Source of the DNA: Planctomycetaceae bacterium
GTDB taxonomy: Bacteria; Planctomycetota; Planctomycetia; Pirellulales; Thermoguttaceae
NCBI GenBank assembly: GCA_031283515.1
Contig: JAITBS010000055.1
Coordinates: forward strand, 1 to 7,579
Length of the DNA: 7,579 nucleotides
Direction: 5' to 3'
The notes below the pieces were generated by a model. It did no database searches, was not told where the DNA came from, and was given only the letters and a program-made list of their open reading frames with translations. A program made the translations under genes and the position numbers. Shown here one piece after another: positions 1 through 5,018 of the stretch. Positions within the stretch are counted from its first letter, which is position 1. Every line of letters begins with the position of its first letter.

Positions 1-49
1 GTCCGTCAACAGGGGCAAGTCGGCGAGTACGCCGTATTGTATTGTTTAA

Positions 50-68
50 AACGTTTCGGCGAAACGTT
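50..68. repeat. Hairpin repeat, copy 1 (TTTCGGCGAAA core)
   Basis: A perfect 8-bp inverted repeat, AACGTTTC (50-57) and GAAACGTT (61-68), encloses GGC. It is followed by GGCTACC. The core TTTCGGCGAAA and the following G-x-CTACC recur at 3350-3372, and a weaker version is at 5900-5920, so this is a dispersed hairpin family rather than an isolated terminator. No T-run follows it. Confidence 0.55.
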
Positions 69-104
69 GGCTACCTTTGGAGCCCATTGGTAAACAAATT
101 GACG

Positions 105-125
105 AATATTCCACTGATAGATTAC
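105..125 (+). repeat. ATTCCRCTGA dispersed repeat, copy 1
   Basis: This copy reads AATATTCCACTGA followed by TAGATTAC. It matches the shared pattern ATTCCRCTGAATNRTTAC seen at 275-296, 3264-3281, 5946-5966 and, inverted, 5756-5773. It lies about 35 nt after the hairpin at 50-68, the same arrangement as at 5900-5966. Confidence 0.5.
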
Positions 126-162
126 ATAAATTTAAATTATATCTTGATTCAAATTAAAATTT

Positions 163-194
163 TCTCTGCGTTCTCAGTGTCCTCTGTGGTTAAA
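163..194. repeat. CTCTGCG/CCTCTGTGG-type dispersed intergenic repeat
   Basis: The stretch contains CTCTGCGTTCTC, then AGTGTCCTCTGTGGTTAAAA. I recognise this pattern from intergenic regions of planctomycetes and other bacteria, where its spurious translation gives TEDTE-like peptides. That recognition is from memory. Only one copy is in the window, so its repeat nature cannot be shown here. Confidence 0.45.
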
Positions 195-274
195 ATTAAT
201 TTTTAGAGATTCCCAATATGCGAAAAAAGGTTAAACAAAAATTTTTCGTCTATTTTGTTATTTAGTTTGTTTTG

Positions 275-296
275 TATTCCACTGAATAATTACGAA
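275..296 (+). repeat. ATTCCRCTGA dispersed repeat, copy 2
   Basis: This copy reads TATTCCACTGAATAATTACG with AA following, the fullest version of the family. It lies just beyond the 3' end of the minus-strand gene that stops at 309. It is 15/18 identical or better to the inverted copy upstream of motB (5756-5773). Confidence 0.55.
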
Positions 297-308
297 AATT
301 GAATCTGT

Positions 309-1559
309 TCACGGTTTTTCAGAATGATTGACGGTTCCGTGATACCGGATATTGAAAATATGAGGATCAAACGGGTCTTTTATAGAATCGGTTGCCAACG
401 GTAAATCCAATGACGGAGTTTTTTGTGGTAACGAATTAGAGGAATTTGGAAAATTCAAACGGGTTGGCGAGTAATTTGACGGGATTACCTGATTTGTTTT
501 GACTGGAATGGAATCGGGATTTTCTGGAGATGTTACTGAGGTTTCCTGAAGAATCGCATTACGGAGTGCCGGAGGTAAAACATCTTCCTTCAATGGAAAC
601 TTCGATTCGTTTTGAGAAGATTGTGTGCGATACTCGTTTGGTAATTCTTTCGCCGCTAACCGAACCCATTGGACAATATTGTTATATTGAGTCGATTCAA
701 CACTAAATGCTGCTTTCGTACCGCCATGATAAGAAACCAATACCGAAAGTAATTGACTTTCCGTCGGATAATCAAGGTTAACCCATTGAAGAACCGACCG
801 AAGATTACGATAAGTGGTGTTGCCAAGTGTGTGGCTGGGAATACTCAGTTTGAACTGGTTCTCACTGCTTGAACCATGACAATCCGTTGCAGCACAACGG
901 GAAACAAGTACCGGTTGAACTTTTTTCGCAAAAACATCAACAATCGGTTTGGAAATTCCGTTCATCCGACTGTTAATTTCGATGTTGTCCGATTCTTCCG
1001 AAGATTTGGGAACCATAACACGAACACCTGATAAACCGGTTGGTTCTGAAGTTGAATTTTGTAACGTCTCCAGACGTTTTCGAATGACATCAGCTAAAAC
1101 GGTGTTGGGTGCTGCTTGCAATGCCCGTTGATATTCCGAAATACCTTGTTGCGATAACTTATTATTGAAACACCATTCAGCCAGTTTTATCAACTCCTTA
1201 CAATCCCGATCATTCGTGAATCCCTTCTTATAGTGATAAACATCTTCCCGTGTTGCTCCAACAAATTCCACATTGCCGACAGGAACAGACATTGTACCGA
1301 AATTGGTTTTGAGCAGATATTGTTTTCCGTCATTTGTGGCGGTTCCTTCCGTCAGAAAACCGGTTCGTAACAAATAAAACTGTTTTTTTTCCAAATTGAC
1401 GGATGGGGTTTCCGGTTCGATATTTTTTTCCTGTGATTGATAACCGTTCCAGCCGGACTCTTGGGCATTGAGCGGCAGAATAAATACACAAACACTCAAA
1501 CAAATATAATAAATATAAATCCCCATCTTCCCGTCTAAAAACACTATTGATGTTATCAT
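309..1559 (-). CDS. Exported planctomycete-type protein with a CX4CHG cytochrome-c-like domain
   Basis: This 416-aa protein starts with a signal-peptide-like segment: a hydrophobic stretch at about residues 13-30 ending PLNA before QESGW, so export is likely. Residues 58-170 resemble a domain I know from planctomycete proteins: FYLLRTGFLTEG, then a VGNVEFVGAT element, then LAEWCFNN and helical repeats. Residues 203-310 carry C222-AATD-C227-H228-G229 in the context VQPVLVSRCAATDCHG, typical of planctomycete cytochrome-c-like domains; the CX4CH spacing could bind haem c but may not. The last 100 residues are Ser/Pro/Asn-rich and probably disordered. Met12, encoded at 1524-1526, is an alternative start that gives a more compact signal peptide. 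Neither start has a strong Shine-Dalgarno; GGGA lies 8-11 nt before the first. A near-consensus promoter lies about 70 nt upstream. Function is unknown. Confidence 0.85.
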   Translation of the reverse strand: MITSIVFLDGKMGIYIYYICLSVCVFILPLNAQESGWNGYQSQEKNIEPETPSVNLEKKQFYLLRTGFLTEGTATNDGKQYLLKTNFGTMSVPVGNVEFVGATREDVYHYKKGFTNDRDCKELIKLAEWCFNNKLSQQGISEYQRALQAAPNTVLADVIRKRLETLQNSTSEPTGLSGVRVMVPKSSEESDNIEINSRMNGISKPIVDVFAKKVQPVLVSRCAATDCHGSSSENQFKLSIPSHTLGNTTYRNLRSVLQWVNLDYPTESQLLSVLVSYHGGTKAAFSVESTQYNNIVQWVRLAAKELPNEYRTQSSQNESKFPLKEDVLPPALRNAILQETSVTSPENPDSIPVKTNQVIPSNYSPTRLNFPNSSNSLPQKTPSLDLPLATDSIKDPFDPHIFNIRYHGTVNHSEKP

Positions 1560-1625
1560 TGTTTTATCCCACAGATTTGATCGTCTAACAAAATATTCTG
1601 AAATTACAGAGTTCGGGCAAAACGA

Positions 1626-1654
1626 ATCATGGCGAAAAACGATTCTTTTGTCAA
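1626..1654 (-). promoter_or_regulatory. Sigma-70-type promoter for the exported CX4CHG protein
   Basis: On the minus strand, a perfect -35 TTGACA (1649-1654) is followed by a 17-nt spacer and a -10 CATGAT (1626-1631, 4 of 6 consensus). Transcription would begin near 1619, giving a leader of about 60 nt before the start codon at 1559. The -35 box overlaps one arm of the inverted repeat at 1653-1682, which suggests a regulator could compete with RNA polymerase there. Confidence 0.6.
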
Positions 1655-1682
1655 GAGCAATTTTTTAAACCCAATTGCTCTT
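1653..1682. promoter_or_regulatory. Inverted repeat overlapping the -35 box (possible operator)
   Basis: Perfect 10-bp arms AAGAGCAATT (1653-1662) and AATTGCTCTT (1673-1682) are separated by 10 nt. The left arm overlaps the TTGACA box by two bases. The element lies upstream of the predicted transcription start of the minus-strand gene, so a protein-binding site is more likely than an RNA terminator, though a small RNA structure cannot be excluded. Confidence 0.4.
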
Positions 1683-1683
1683 A

Positions 1684-1719
1684 AATTTCGAGAAAAACGA
1701 ATTAGCCGAACTCGAAATT
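1684..1719. promoter_or_regulatory. Second inverted repeat upstream of the same promoter
   Basis: Perfect 9-bp arms AATTTCGAG (1684-1692) and CTCGAAATT (1711-1719) enclose 18 nt. Within the right arm, CCGAACTC (1706-1713) is also the exact complement of GAGTTCGG at 1609-1616, which sits at the predicted transcription start. The sequence therefore offers two alternative pairings and a pair of matching 8-mers flanking the promoter. Confidence 0.35.
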
Positions 1720-1765
1720 ATGTAACTGCCTATTTTATTAATCGCTCCAATATATCGTTCAAATA

Positions 1766-1922
1766 GTCCGCAGATTACACCGATTTTCGTAGAATTTCGT
1801 AGAATTTCGTAGAATTTTTAAAAAGTTTATTGAAAGGAATCGCGTACTTAGTCTGTTTCGCAATTCTCAAAAAAAATAATCCCCAAAAAACTACGGACTA
1901 AAAATCTGCGTAATTTGCAGAC
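1766..1922. repeat. CGCAGATTAC-type dispersed repeat with inverted ends
   Basis: The left end GTCCGCAGATTACACCGATTT (split as 1766-1778 and 1779-1786) and the right end AAATCTGCGTAATTTGC plus AGAC (1902-1922) are inverted matches at 17 of 21 positions. The middle holds three perfect copies of TTTCGTAGAA. The same motif recurs in more compact form upstream of motB (5779-5843). I recognise the type as a common intergenic repeat often mistranslated into peptides such as KICVICG; that is from memory. Confidence 0.6.
1785..1814. repeat. Tandem repeat, three copies of a 10-mer
   Basis: TTTCGTAGAA occurs three times without interruption (1785-1794, 1795-1804, 1805-1814). The unit lies inside the larger dispersed repeat and probably expanded by slippage from a single internal copy; the equivalent position upstream of motB has no such expansion. 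Confidence 0.8.
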
Positions 1923-2025
1923 TCTGCCATTCGTTTGTTTGTCCAACAAAAAACGAAACAAATCGTTCAGTATGTGAACATGGTTATCCGGTTTTTAATA
2001 CCGTTCTTTCTGCCAAAATGACAGA

Positions 2026-2081
2026 TTCTTTAGAAAACTCTTGGCAAATGAATATTCATAAACCCTTGAATTTCAAGGGTT
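2026..2081. promoter_or_regulatory. Cluster of three small inverted repeats upstream of the hsp20 pair
   Basis: Three inverted repeats follow one another: TTCT-TT-AGAA (2026-2035), the perfect palindrome ATGAATATTCAT (2048-2059), and AACCCTTGAA-T-TTCAAGGGTT (2061-2070 and 2072-2081, perfect 10-bp arms). They end about 100 nt before the first hsp20 start codon. They match neither CIRCE (TTAGCACTC-N9-GAGTGCTAA) nor HAIR (CTTGAGT-N7-ACTCAAG), although the third shares the CTTGA/TCAAG half-sites with HAIR at a shorter spacing. A role as operator is inferred from position only. Confidence 0.4.
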
Positions 2082-2099
2082 AAAATGATTTTAAAAAAT

Positions 2100-2135
2100 T
2101 GGCATGAAATTTGTTATATGTATTCGCTGTACAAT
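2100..2135 (+). promoter_or_regulatory. Candidate promoter region for the hsp20 pair (sigma-54-like, or weak sigma-70)
   Basis: TGGCATG (2100-2106) and TTGTT (2111-2115) match the sigma-54 pattern TGGCACG-N4-TTGCT with correct GG-to-G spacing, but the usually conserved C of the -12 box is T. Transcription would begin near 2126. Alternatively TACAAT (2130-2135, 5 of 6) could be a sigma-70 -10 box, but no good -35 lies 16-18 nt before it. E. coli ibpB is a known case of an Hsp20 gene with a sigma-54 promoter. Neither reading is strong. Confidence 0.3.
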
Positions 2136-2169
2136 ACAAAACTGTTTAACCATTAACCTATTTTTAAGA

Positions 2170-2175
2170 AAGGAG
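2170..2175 (+). promoter_or_regulatory. Ribosome binding site that fixes the start of the first hsp20
   Basis: AAGGAG lies 6 nt before the ATG at 2182. This selects that ATG over the in-frame ATG at 2104, which has no such site and would add 26 residues unlike any Hsp20 N-terminus. Confidence 0.85.
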
Positions 2176-2181
2176 ACAATT

Positions 2182-2628
2182 ATGTACTCAGAACTGGTTT
2201 ATCCGTATCCATTTTCTCGGGAATTGTTTCGCCGGTTGAACCAATTCTTTTCGATGCCGTCCCTCAATGAATCAGAAGGACTTTTTGGTTCGCTCAGTTC
2301 GGGTGAATTGGCAACGAATGTCTGGGAAGATGAAGATGCTTTTTACGTTGAGATGGAAGTTCCCGGAATTAAACCGGAAGAAATTGACCTGTCTATTATT
2401 GGAACAGAATTGCAGGTCAAGATTACAGGTCCGCACGAGAATGAATCGAAAAATGTACGTTATCTTCGGCGTGAGCGGACTTTCGGTAACACTGTACGGA
2501 CAATAACATTGCCGCTGGATTCTGCACCGAAAGAATTGGACGCATCTATCGAATCGGGAGTTCTTTGCGTTCGGCTCCGTAAACCGGAAGAAGCAAAAGT
2601 ACAAAAAATTACAGTAAGCCCAAAATAA
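2182..2628 (+). CDS. Small heat-shock protein, Hsp20/alpha-crystallin family (first of pair)
   Basis: This 148-aa protein is an ATP-independent chaperone of the cytoplasm that binds unfolding proteins and keeps them refoldable. The N-terminal arm (residues 1-40) is aromatic-rich, with FSRELFRRLNQFF. The alpha-crystallin domain spans about 42-140: ATNVWEDEDAFYVEMEVPG at its start, the conserved RRERTFG and VRTITLPLD segment near 96-113, and ASIESGVLCVRL as the A-x-x-x-n-G-v-L signature. The C-terminal KITV supplies the I-x-V motif used in oligomer contacts. Length is typical for the family. It precedes a second hsp20 by 77 nt with no evident terminator, so co-transcription is likely. Bacterial hsp20 genes are usually heat-induced; the upstream inverted repeats may mediate control here. 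Confidence 0.95.
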   Translation: MYSELVYPYPFSRELFRRLNQFFSMPSLNESEGLFGSLSSGELATNVWEDEDAFYVEMEVPGIKPEEIDLSIIGTELQVKITGPHENESKNVRYLRRERTFGNTVRTITLPLDSAPKELDASIESGVLCVRLRKPEEAKVQKITVSPK

Positions 2629-2691
2629 AACGGCTTGTTGTAACAAATTGTTCCTCAATAACCACTTTAAAATATTAAAATAAAGAAACAG

Positions 2692-2698
2692 AAAGGAG
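2692..2698 (+). promoter_or_regulatory. Ribosome binding site of the second hsp20
   Basis: AAAGGAG lies 7 nt before the ATG at 2706, nearly the same as the site before the first hsp20. Matched strong sites suggest the two proteins are made in comparable amounts from one message. Confidence 0.8.
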
Positions 2699-2705
2699 AA
2701 TAACA

Positions 2706-3110
2706 ATGTCACTAGTTGAAACAAAAAATAATACGGCACTTCAAACCAATCAGGAATCAACTGTTCCGGAAAAATCGTTTCGTATTCCGCCGGTTGATAT
2801 TAGTGAATATGAAAACGAATATCTAATCGAAGCTGATATGCCTGGTATCAAAGAGGAAAATGTAGATATTCAATTTCATCAGGGGGAATTACGGATTCGT
2901 GGTTTTATGGATGTTCCTGATGAAAAAAACCAAAAACGTATTGACCGATATCGGCAATTTGAACCGGCTGATTATTATCGTGCGTTTAGAATTGGTGAAT
3001 CGGTCAATGCCGCAGAAATATCAGCACATTATGGTGATGGTATTCTGACGGTGCATTTGCCGAAAGCGGAAATACTTAAACCGCGCAAAATAGAAATCTC
3101 TCAAAAATAA
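2706..3110 (+). CDS. Small heat-shock protein, Hsp20/alpha-crystallin family (second, divergent)
   Basis: This 134-aa protein has an alpha-crystallin domain from about residue 28 to 122: PPVDISEYENEYLIEADMPG, ELRIRGF, YYRAFRIGES and AHYGDGILTVHLPK, the last being the A-x-x-x-D-G-I-L signature. The C-terminal KIEI is the I-x-I motif. Differences from the first copy are clear: the N-terminal arm is polar (Thr, Asn, Gln) instead of aromatic, and the usual RxERxxG element is replaced by YRQFEPADYYR. The two copies are therefore old paralogues, not a recent duplication. By analogy with E. coli IbpA/IbpB they may form mixed oligomers with different roles; that is inference. Confidence 0.93.
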   Translation: MSLVETKNNTALQTNQESTVPEKSFRIPPVDISEYENEYLIEADMPGIKEENVDIQFHQGELRIRGFMDVPDEKNQKRIDRYRQFEPADYYRAFRIGESVNAAEISAHYGDGILTVHLPKAEILKPRKIEISQK

Positions 3111-3140
3111 CACATAACCTCTCTCGGTAATAAACCAACA

Positions 3141-3171
3141 GTAGGCAATCTTTCACCATAAGGTTGCCTAC
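3141..3171. terminator. Hairpin after the hsp20 pair (possible terminator)
   Basis: GTAGGCAATCTT (3141-3152) pairs with AAGGTTGCCTAC (3160-3171) over 12 bp with one G-T pair and a 7-nt loop. It begins 30 nt after the hsp20 stop codon. The absence of a following T-run argues against a classical intrinsic terminator. The GTAGG...CCTAC ends are shared with the hairpin at 3339-3372, so it may be a family repeat that also stabilises the 3' end. Confidence 0.4.
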
Positions 3172-3235
3172 ATCTTGATTACATACTGTTCGATAATACT
3201 TTTTGTAATATTTCAGCGGCATTATTATTTTGTAA

Positions 3236-3258
3236 TCTTCACCTCTTCGGAGTGAAGA
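3236..3258 (+). terminator. Hairpin with a cUUCGg tetraloop (possible 3' end structure)
   Basis: TCTTCAC (3236-3242) pairs with GTGAAGA (3252-3258). Inside, after one bulged C, TC/GA closes a UUCG tetraloop, making an exceptionally stable RNA hairpin only when read on the plus strand. It could mark or protect the 3' end of the hsp20 transcript. No T-run follows. Confidence 0.35.
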
Positions 3259-3263
3259 GCGAA

Positions 3264-3281
3264 ATTCCACTGAATCGTTAC
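3264..3281 (+). repeat. ATTCCRCTGA dispersed repeat, copy 3
   Basis: This copy reads ATTCCACTGAATCGTTAC, fully within the family pattern ATTCCRCTGAATNRTTAC. A degenerate echo, TTGAATCGTTAACC, follows at about 3307-3320. Confidence 0.5.
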
Positions 3282-3338
3282 TAAAAAACAACAGTGTGTA
3301 ACACAATTGAATCGTTAACCAAACCAACCGTTGCGGCC

Positions 3339-3372
3339 GTAGGTGAAAACCTTTCGGCGAAAGGCCGCCTAC
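3339..3372. repeat. Hairpin repeat, copy 2 (TTTCGGCGAAA core)
   Basis: CCTTTC (3350-3355) pairs with GAAAGG (3359-3364) around GGC, nested inside GTAGG (3339-3343) and CCTAC (3368-3372). The core is the same as at 50-68. Its location between convergent genes would also suit a bidirectional transcription barrier, but there is no T-run. Confidence 0.55.
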
Positions 3373-3490
3373 CACCATTGGAATTCGCTGCCGCGATGGG
3401 AATTGTTTAATATAAATCGTTACTACATTAAAATAATGAATGCAAAATGTTAGTAATCCGCCTGTAACACTATCAACTACCACTACTATC

Positions 3491-4324
3491 TTATTCCATT
3501 GGAATGGCACCGGCGAGGAGTTCGGCAACACGAATACAGAAGTTTTCGTTCATAACCAAAACTTCACCTCGCGCCAAAAGCCGTCCATTGATGAAAATGT
3601 CCACCGCATCACCCGCCATCTTGTCCAACGGAACCACTGAACCTTTACGAAGTTTCAATACGTCTTCAAGGTACATATTCGTTCGACCAAGCTCAATTTT
3701 GACATCCAATTCGACTTCGCTGATTTGATCCAGAGTTGCGTGTTCTGTACTGGGAACCGTTCCGCCAAATTCCGGAAACTGAAATTCAATCACCTCAGTC
3801 GGTAAATCCATCGGCGTACTCGCAATAGAACGTAAAGAATCATCAGCCCGCTTCAGAAGATAATCAATATCGCCACGCGGAACATTTTCTTCGTCCTCCG
3901 GCTCACTAAATGCCCCCATATTTTCTTTGTATTCCGGAATTGGAGATGGCGGCGGTACAAACGCTGTTGGTCTATTGGATTGAGATTTGGGCGGAGTTGG
4001 TGTCGGTTTTGGAGTTGTTGTTGCAGCAGGTTTGGGCGGAGTTGTCGCTCCACCACCAAACAAAGAATCCAATTCCGATTGATCCAACGGTTTGGCAGGA
4101 GAACTCGCCGAAGAACTCGTTGACGCCGACGGAGAAGACGAAACCGCACCAAACAACGCATCCAACTCGCTCTGGTTCAATATGCCGCTCGCACCTAATT
4201 CCGAACCCGATGCCGGTGATGAAGATGTTGACGAAGACTGTTCCGGTGCCGAAGACGGAGAAGGGGCACCACCACCAAGTAAACGCTCAATTTCATTTTG
4301 ATCTAAAACATTATCACCGCCCAT
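3491..4324 (-). CDS. fliN: FliN, flagellar motor switch protein with a multi-motif N-terminal extension
   Basis: This 277-aa protein is roughly twice the length of classical FliN (137 aa in E. coli). The C-terminal SpoA domain (about residues 198-275) is clear: ISEVELDVKIELGRT, LKLRKGSVVPLDK, VDIFINGRLLARGEV and FCIRVAEL. FliN forms the bottom of the switch complex/C-ring, which sets rotation direction and helps protein export. The N-terminal 160 residues carry LDQNEIERLLG (7-17), ILNQSELDALFG (48-59) and LDQSELDSLFG (80-90), joined by Ser- and Pro/Thr-rich linkers, plus a weaker GDIDYLLKR at 151-159. These resemble the FliM/FliY N-terminal peptide that binds phosphorylated CheY. No CheC-like domain is present, so it is FliN rather than FliY. 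AGGA lies 8 nt before the start. It is last in the motB-fliL-fliN run. Confidence 0.92.
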   Translation of the reverse strand: MGGDNVLDQNEIERLLGGGAPSPSSAPEQSSSTSSSPASGSELGASGILNQSELDALFGAVSSSPSASTSSSASSPAKPLDQSELDSLFGGGATTPPKPAATTTPKPTPTPPKSQSNRPTAFVPPPSPIPEYKENMGAFSEPEDEENVPRGDIDYLLKRADDSLRSIASTPMDLPTEVIEFQFPEFGGTVPSTEHATLDQISEVELDVKIELGRTNMYLEDVLKLRKGSVVPLDKMAGDAVDIFINGRLLARGEVLVMNENFCIRVAELLAGAIPME

Positions 4325-4366
4325 TGTTTTGTTCCTGTTTGTATTTTGTTCCTGCTCGTGTTTTAC

Positions 4367-4957
4367 TTAAATCATTTCAACAGATGGGTCTGGACAAAGT
4401 ACCCCCTGAACATAAGAAATTCCTAATACTTCATTAATTGCCTTTTTCACATTTCGTTTGATTGTTATCAGGGAAACCTGATTGCGATCCTCAAGCGTCG
4501 AAGCACGCAAAACAACTGTTACCGCATCCCGAATCGCATACTGACGTTCAGCATAAAGTTTGTCAAAAGCAGTTTCATCCTTTTTCAGAATCTGTACTAT
4601 AATTGTCCCACTGAAAACATCGGTAATCTGTTCTGGTCCCTGACGTGTGCTTTGAACCTTAAATTTATCGCCGAGTGGTTTTTCTACCAGCGGTTCTTTT
4701 TGTAAGTCTGTTGGAGGAGTTATTTCTGTTGGCGGCTTAAAAATATCGGGGTTAACAACTGTTGTTCGTATATCAGTGAGGTCTCGTTTAATTCTTTCCT
4801 GTGACGGGAGCATGAAAAATAAAAAAGTTGTCTCCGCCAAAGCAATGATCACCAAACCAAGCAAAATATGAATTCGGTACGATTTCGGCGGCGGCGGAGT
4901 CTCTTCCGCAATAGTAATTGGTTCCGGTTCCGGTTTTGCTTTCTGTTCTTTAGCCAT
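4367..4957 (-). CDS. fliL: FliL-like flagellar stator-associated membrane protein
   Basis: This 196-aa protein has a charged, proline-rich cytoplasmic start (1-27), one membrane segment at about 29-51, a proline-rich periplasmic linker, and a C-terminal domain (about 112-190) of FliL type: DVFSGTIIVQI, FDKLYAERQYAIRDAV, VVLRASTLEDRNQVSL and IKRNVKKAINEVLG followed by YVQGVL. FliL proteins sit in the inner membrane around the MotA/MotB stator and tune its torque. It lies 42 nt upstream of fliN and 61 nt downstream of motB on the same strand. Its own Shine-Dalgarno is the strongest in the window. The gene name is assigned from this motif pattern and context; a planctomycete-specific FliL relative is the alternative. 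Confidence 0.82.
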   Translation of the reverse strand: MAKEQKAKPEPEPITIAEETPPPPKSYRIHILLGLVIIALAETTFLFFMLPSQERIKRDLTDIRTTVVNPDIFKPPTEITPPTDLQKEPLVEKPLGDKFKVQSTRQGPEQITDVFSGTIIVQILKKDETAFDKLYAERQYAIRDAVTVVLRASTLEDRNQVSLITIKRNVKKAINEVLGISYVQGVLCPDPSVEMI

Positions 4958-4963
4958 ATTTTT

Positions 4964-4970
4964 ACCTCCT
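4964..4970 (-). promoter_or_regulatory. Ribosome binding site of the fliL-like gene
   Basis: AGGAGGT on the minus strand lies 6 nt before the ATG at 4955-4957. It is a near-perfect anti-16S match, in contrast to motB and the 446-aa gene upstream, which have no recognisable site. Confidence 0.85.
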
Positions 4971-5018
4971 AACAGGGATAGTTTAACAATTTTATCATCA
5001 TCGGAAAAGAGGAAAATA

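Larger units (their letters stand above)
1..308. other. Repeat-rich intergenic spacer at the left edge
   Basis: No gene can be supported here. The stretch holds two small hairpins (21-34, CGGCG/CGCCG around AGTA; and 50-68), one CTCTGCG-type repeat (163-194) and two copies of the ATTCCACTGA repeat (105-125 and 275-296). A frame open from base 1 to a stop at 91-93 could be the last 30 codons of a plus-strand gene, but it runs through the repeat hairpin and is not convincing. The rest is very AT-rich. Confidence 0.6.
3111..3490. other. Convergent intergenic spacer with hairpins
   Basis: This 380-nt gap separates the 3' ends of the second hsp20 and fliN. No coding frame in it is convincing. It holds three hairpins (3141-3171, 3236-3258, 3339-3372) and an ATTCCACTGA repeat (3264-3281). 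The motif ATCGTTA also recurs at about 3274, 3311 and 3416. None of the hairpins is followed by a proper T-run on either strand, so where the converging transcripts end is not clear. Confidence 0.6.

Noticed and set aside
1..93. Open plus-strand frame from the window edge, 30 codons
   Set aside because: Its second half is a hairpin repeat found elsewhere in the window outside genes, and the peptide shows no recognisable family features.
3..206. Second open plus-strand frame through the left-edge repeats, about 67 codons
   Set aside because: It has no start codon in context and is made almost entirely of dispersed repeats and AT-rich sequence.
1600..1720. MITE with GAAATTA target duplication and GAGTTCGG ends
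   Set aside because: GAAATTA does occur on both sides, but the left copy is separated from its 8-mer by two extra bases and the terminal match is only 8 bp; the overlap with a good promoter makes a regulatory reading more likely.
2061..2081. HAIR-type HspR operator or E. coli sigma-32 promoter
   Set aside because: CTTGA/TCAAG are 3 nt apart rather than the 11 nt of HAIR, and no CCCCAT-like -10 follows the CTTGAA at 13-15 nt.
2104..2181. N-terminal extension of the first hsp20 from an upstream in-frame ATG
   Set aside because: The ATG at 2182 has AAGGAG at 6-nt spacing and gives a family-typical N-terminus; the upstream ATG has no binding site and sits inside the candidate promoter.
2272..2760. 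Minus-strand frame of 162 codons across both hsp20 genes
   Set aside because: It lies opposite two convincing Hsp20 genes and its peptide is a Phe/Cys-rich shadow translation.
3076..3531. Minus-strand frame of 151 codons overlapping the hsp20 and fliN ends
   Set aside because: It overlaps two real genes and is mostly repeat hairpins; the peptide is rich in Cys, Tyr and Phe runs with no family resemblance.
3910..4437. Plus-strand frame of 175 codons opposite fliN and the fliL end
   Set aside because: It is a shadow of the low-complexity FliN extension; the FliN frame has a full SpoA domain and conserved motifs.
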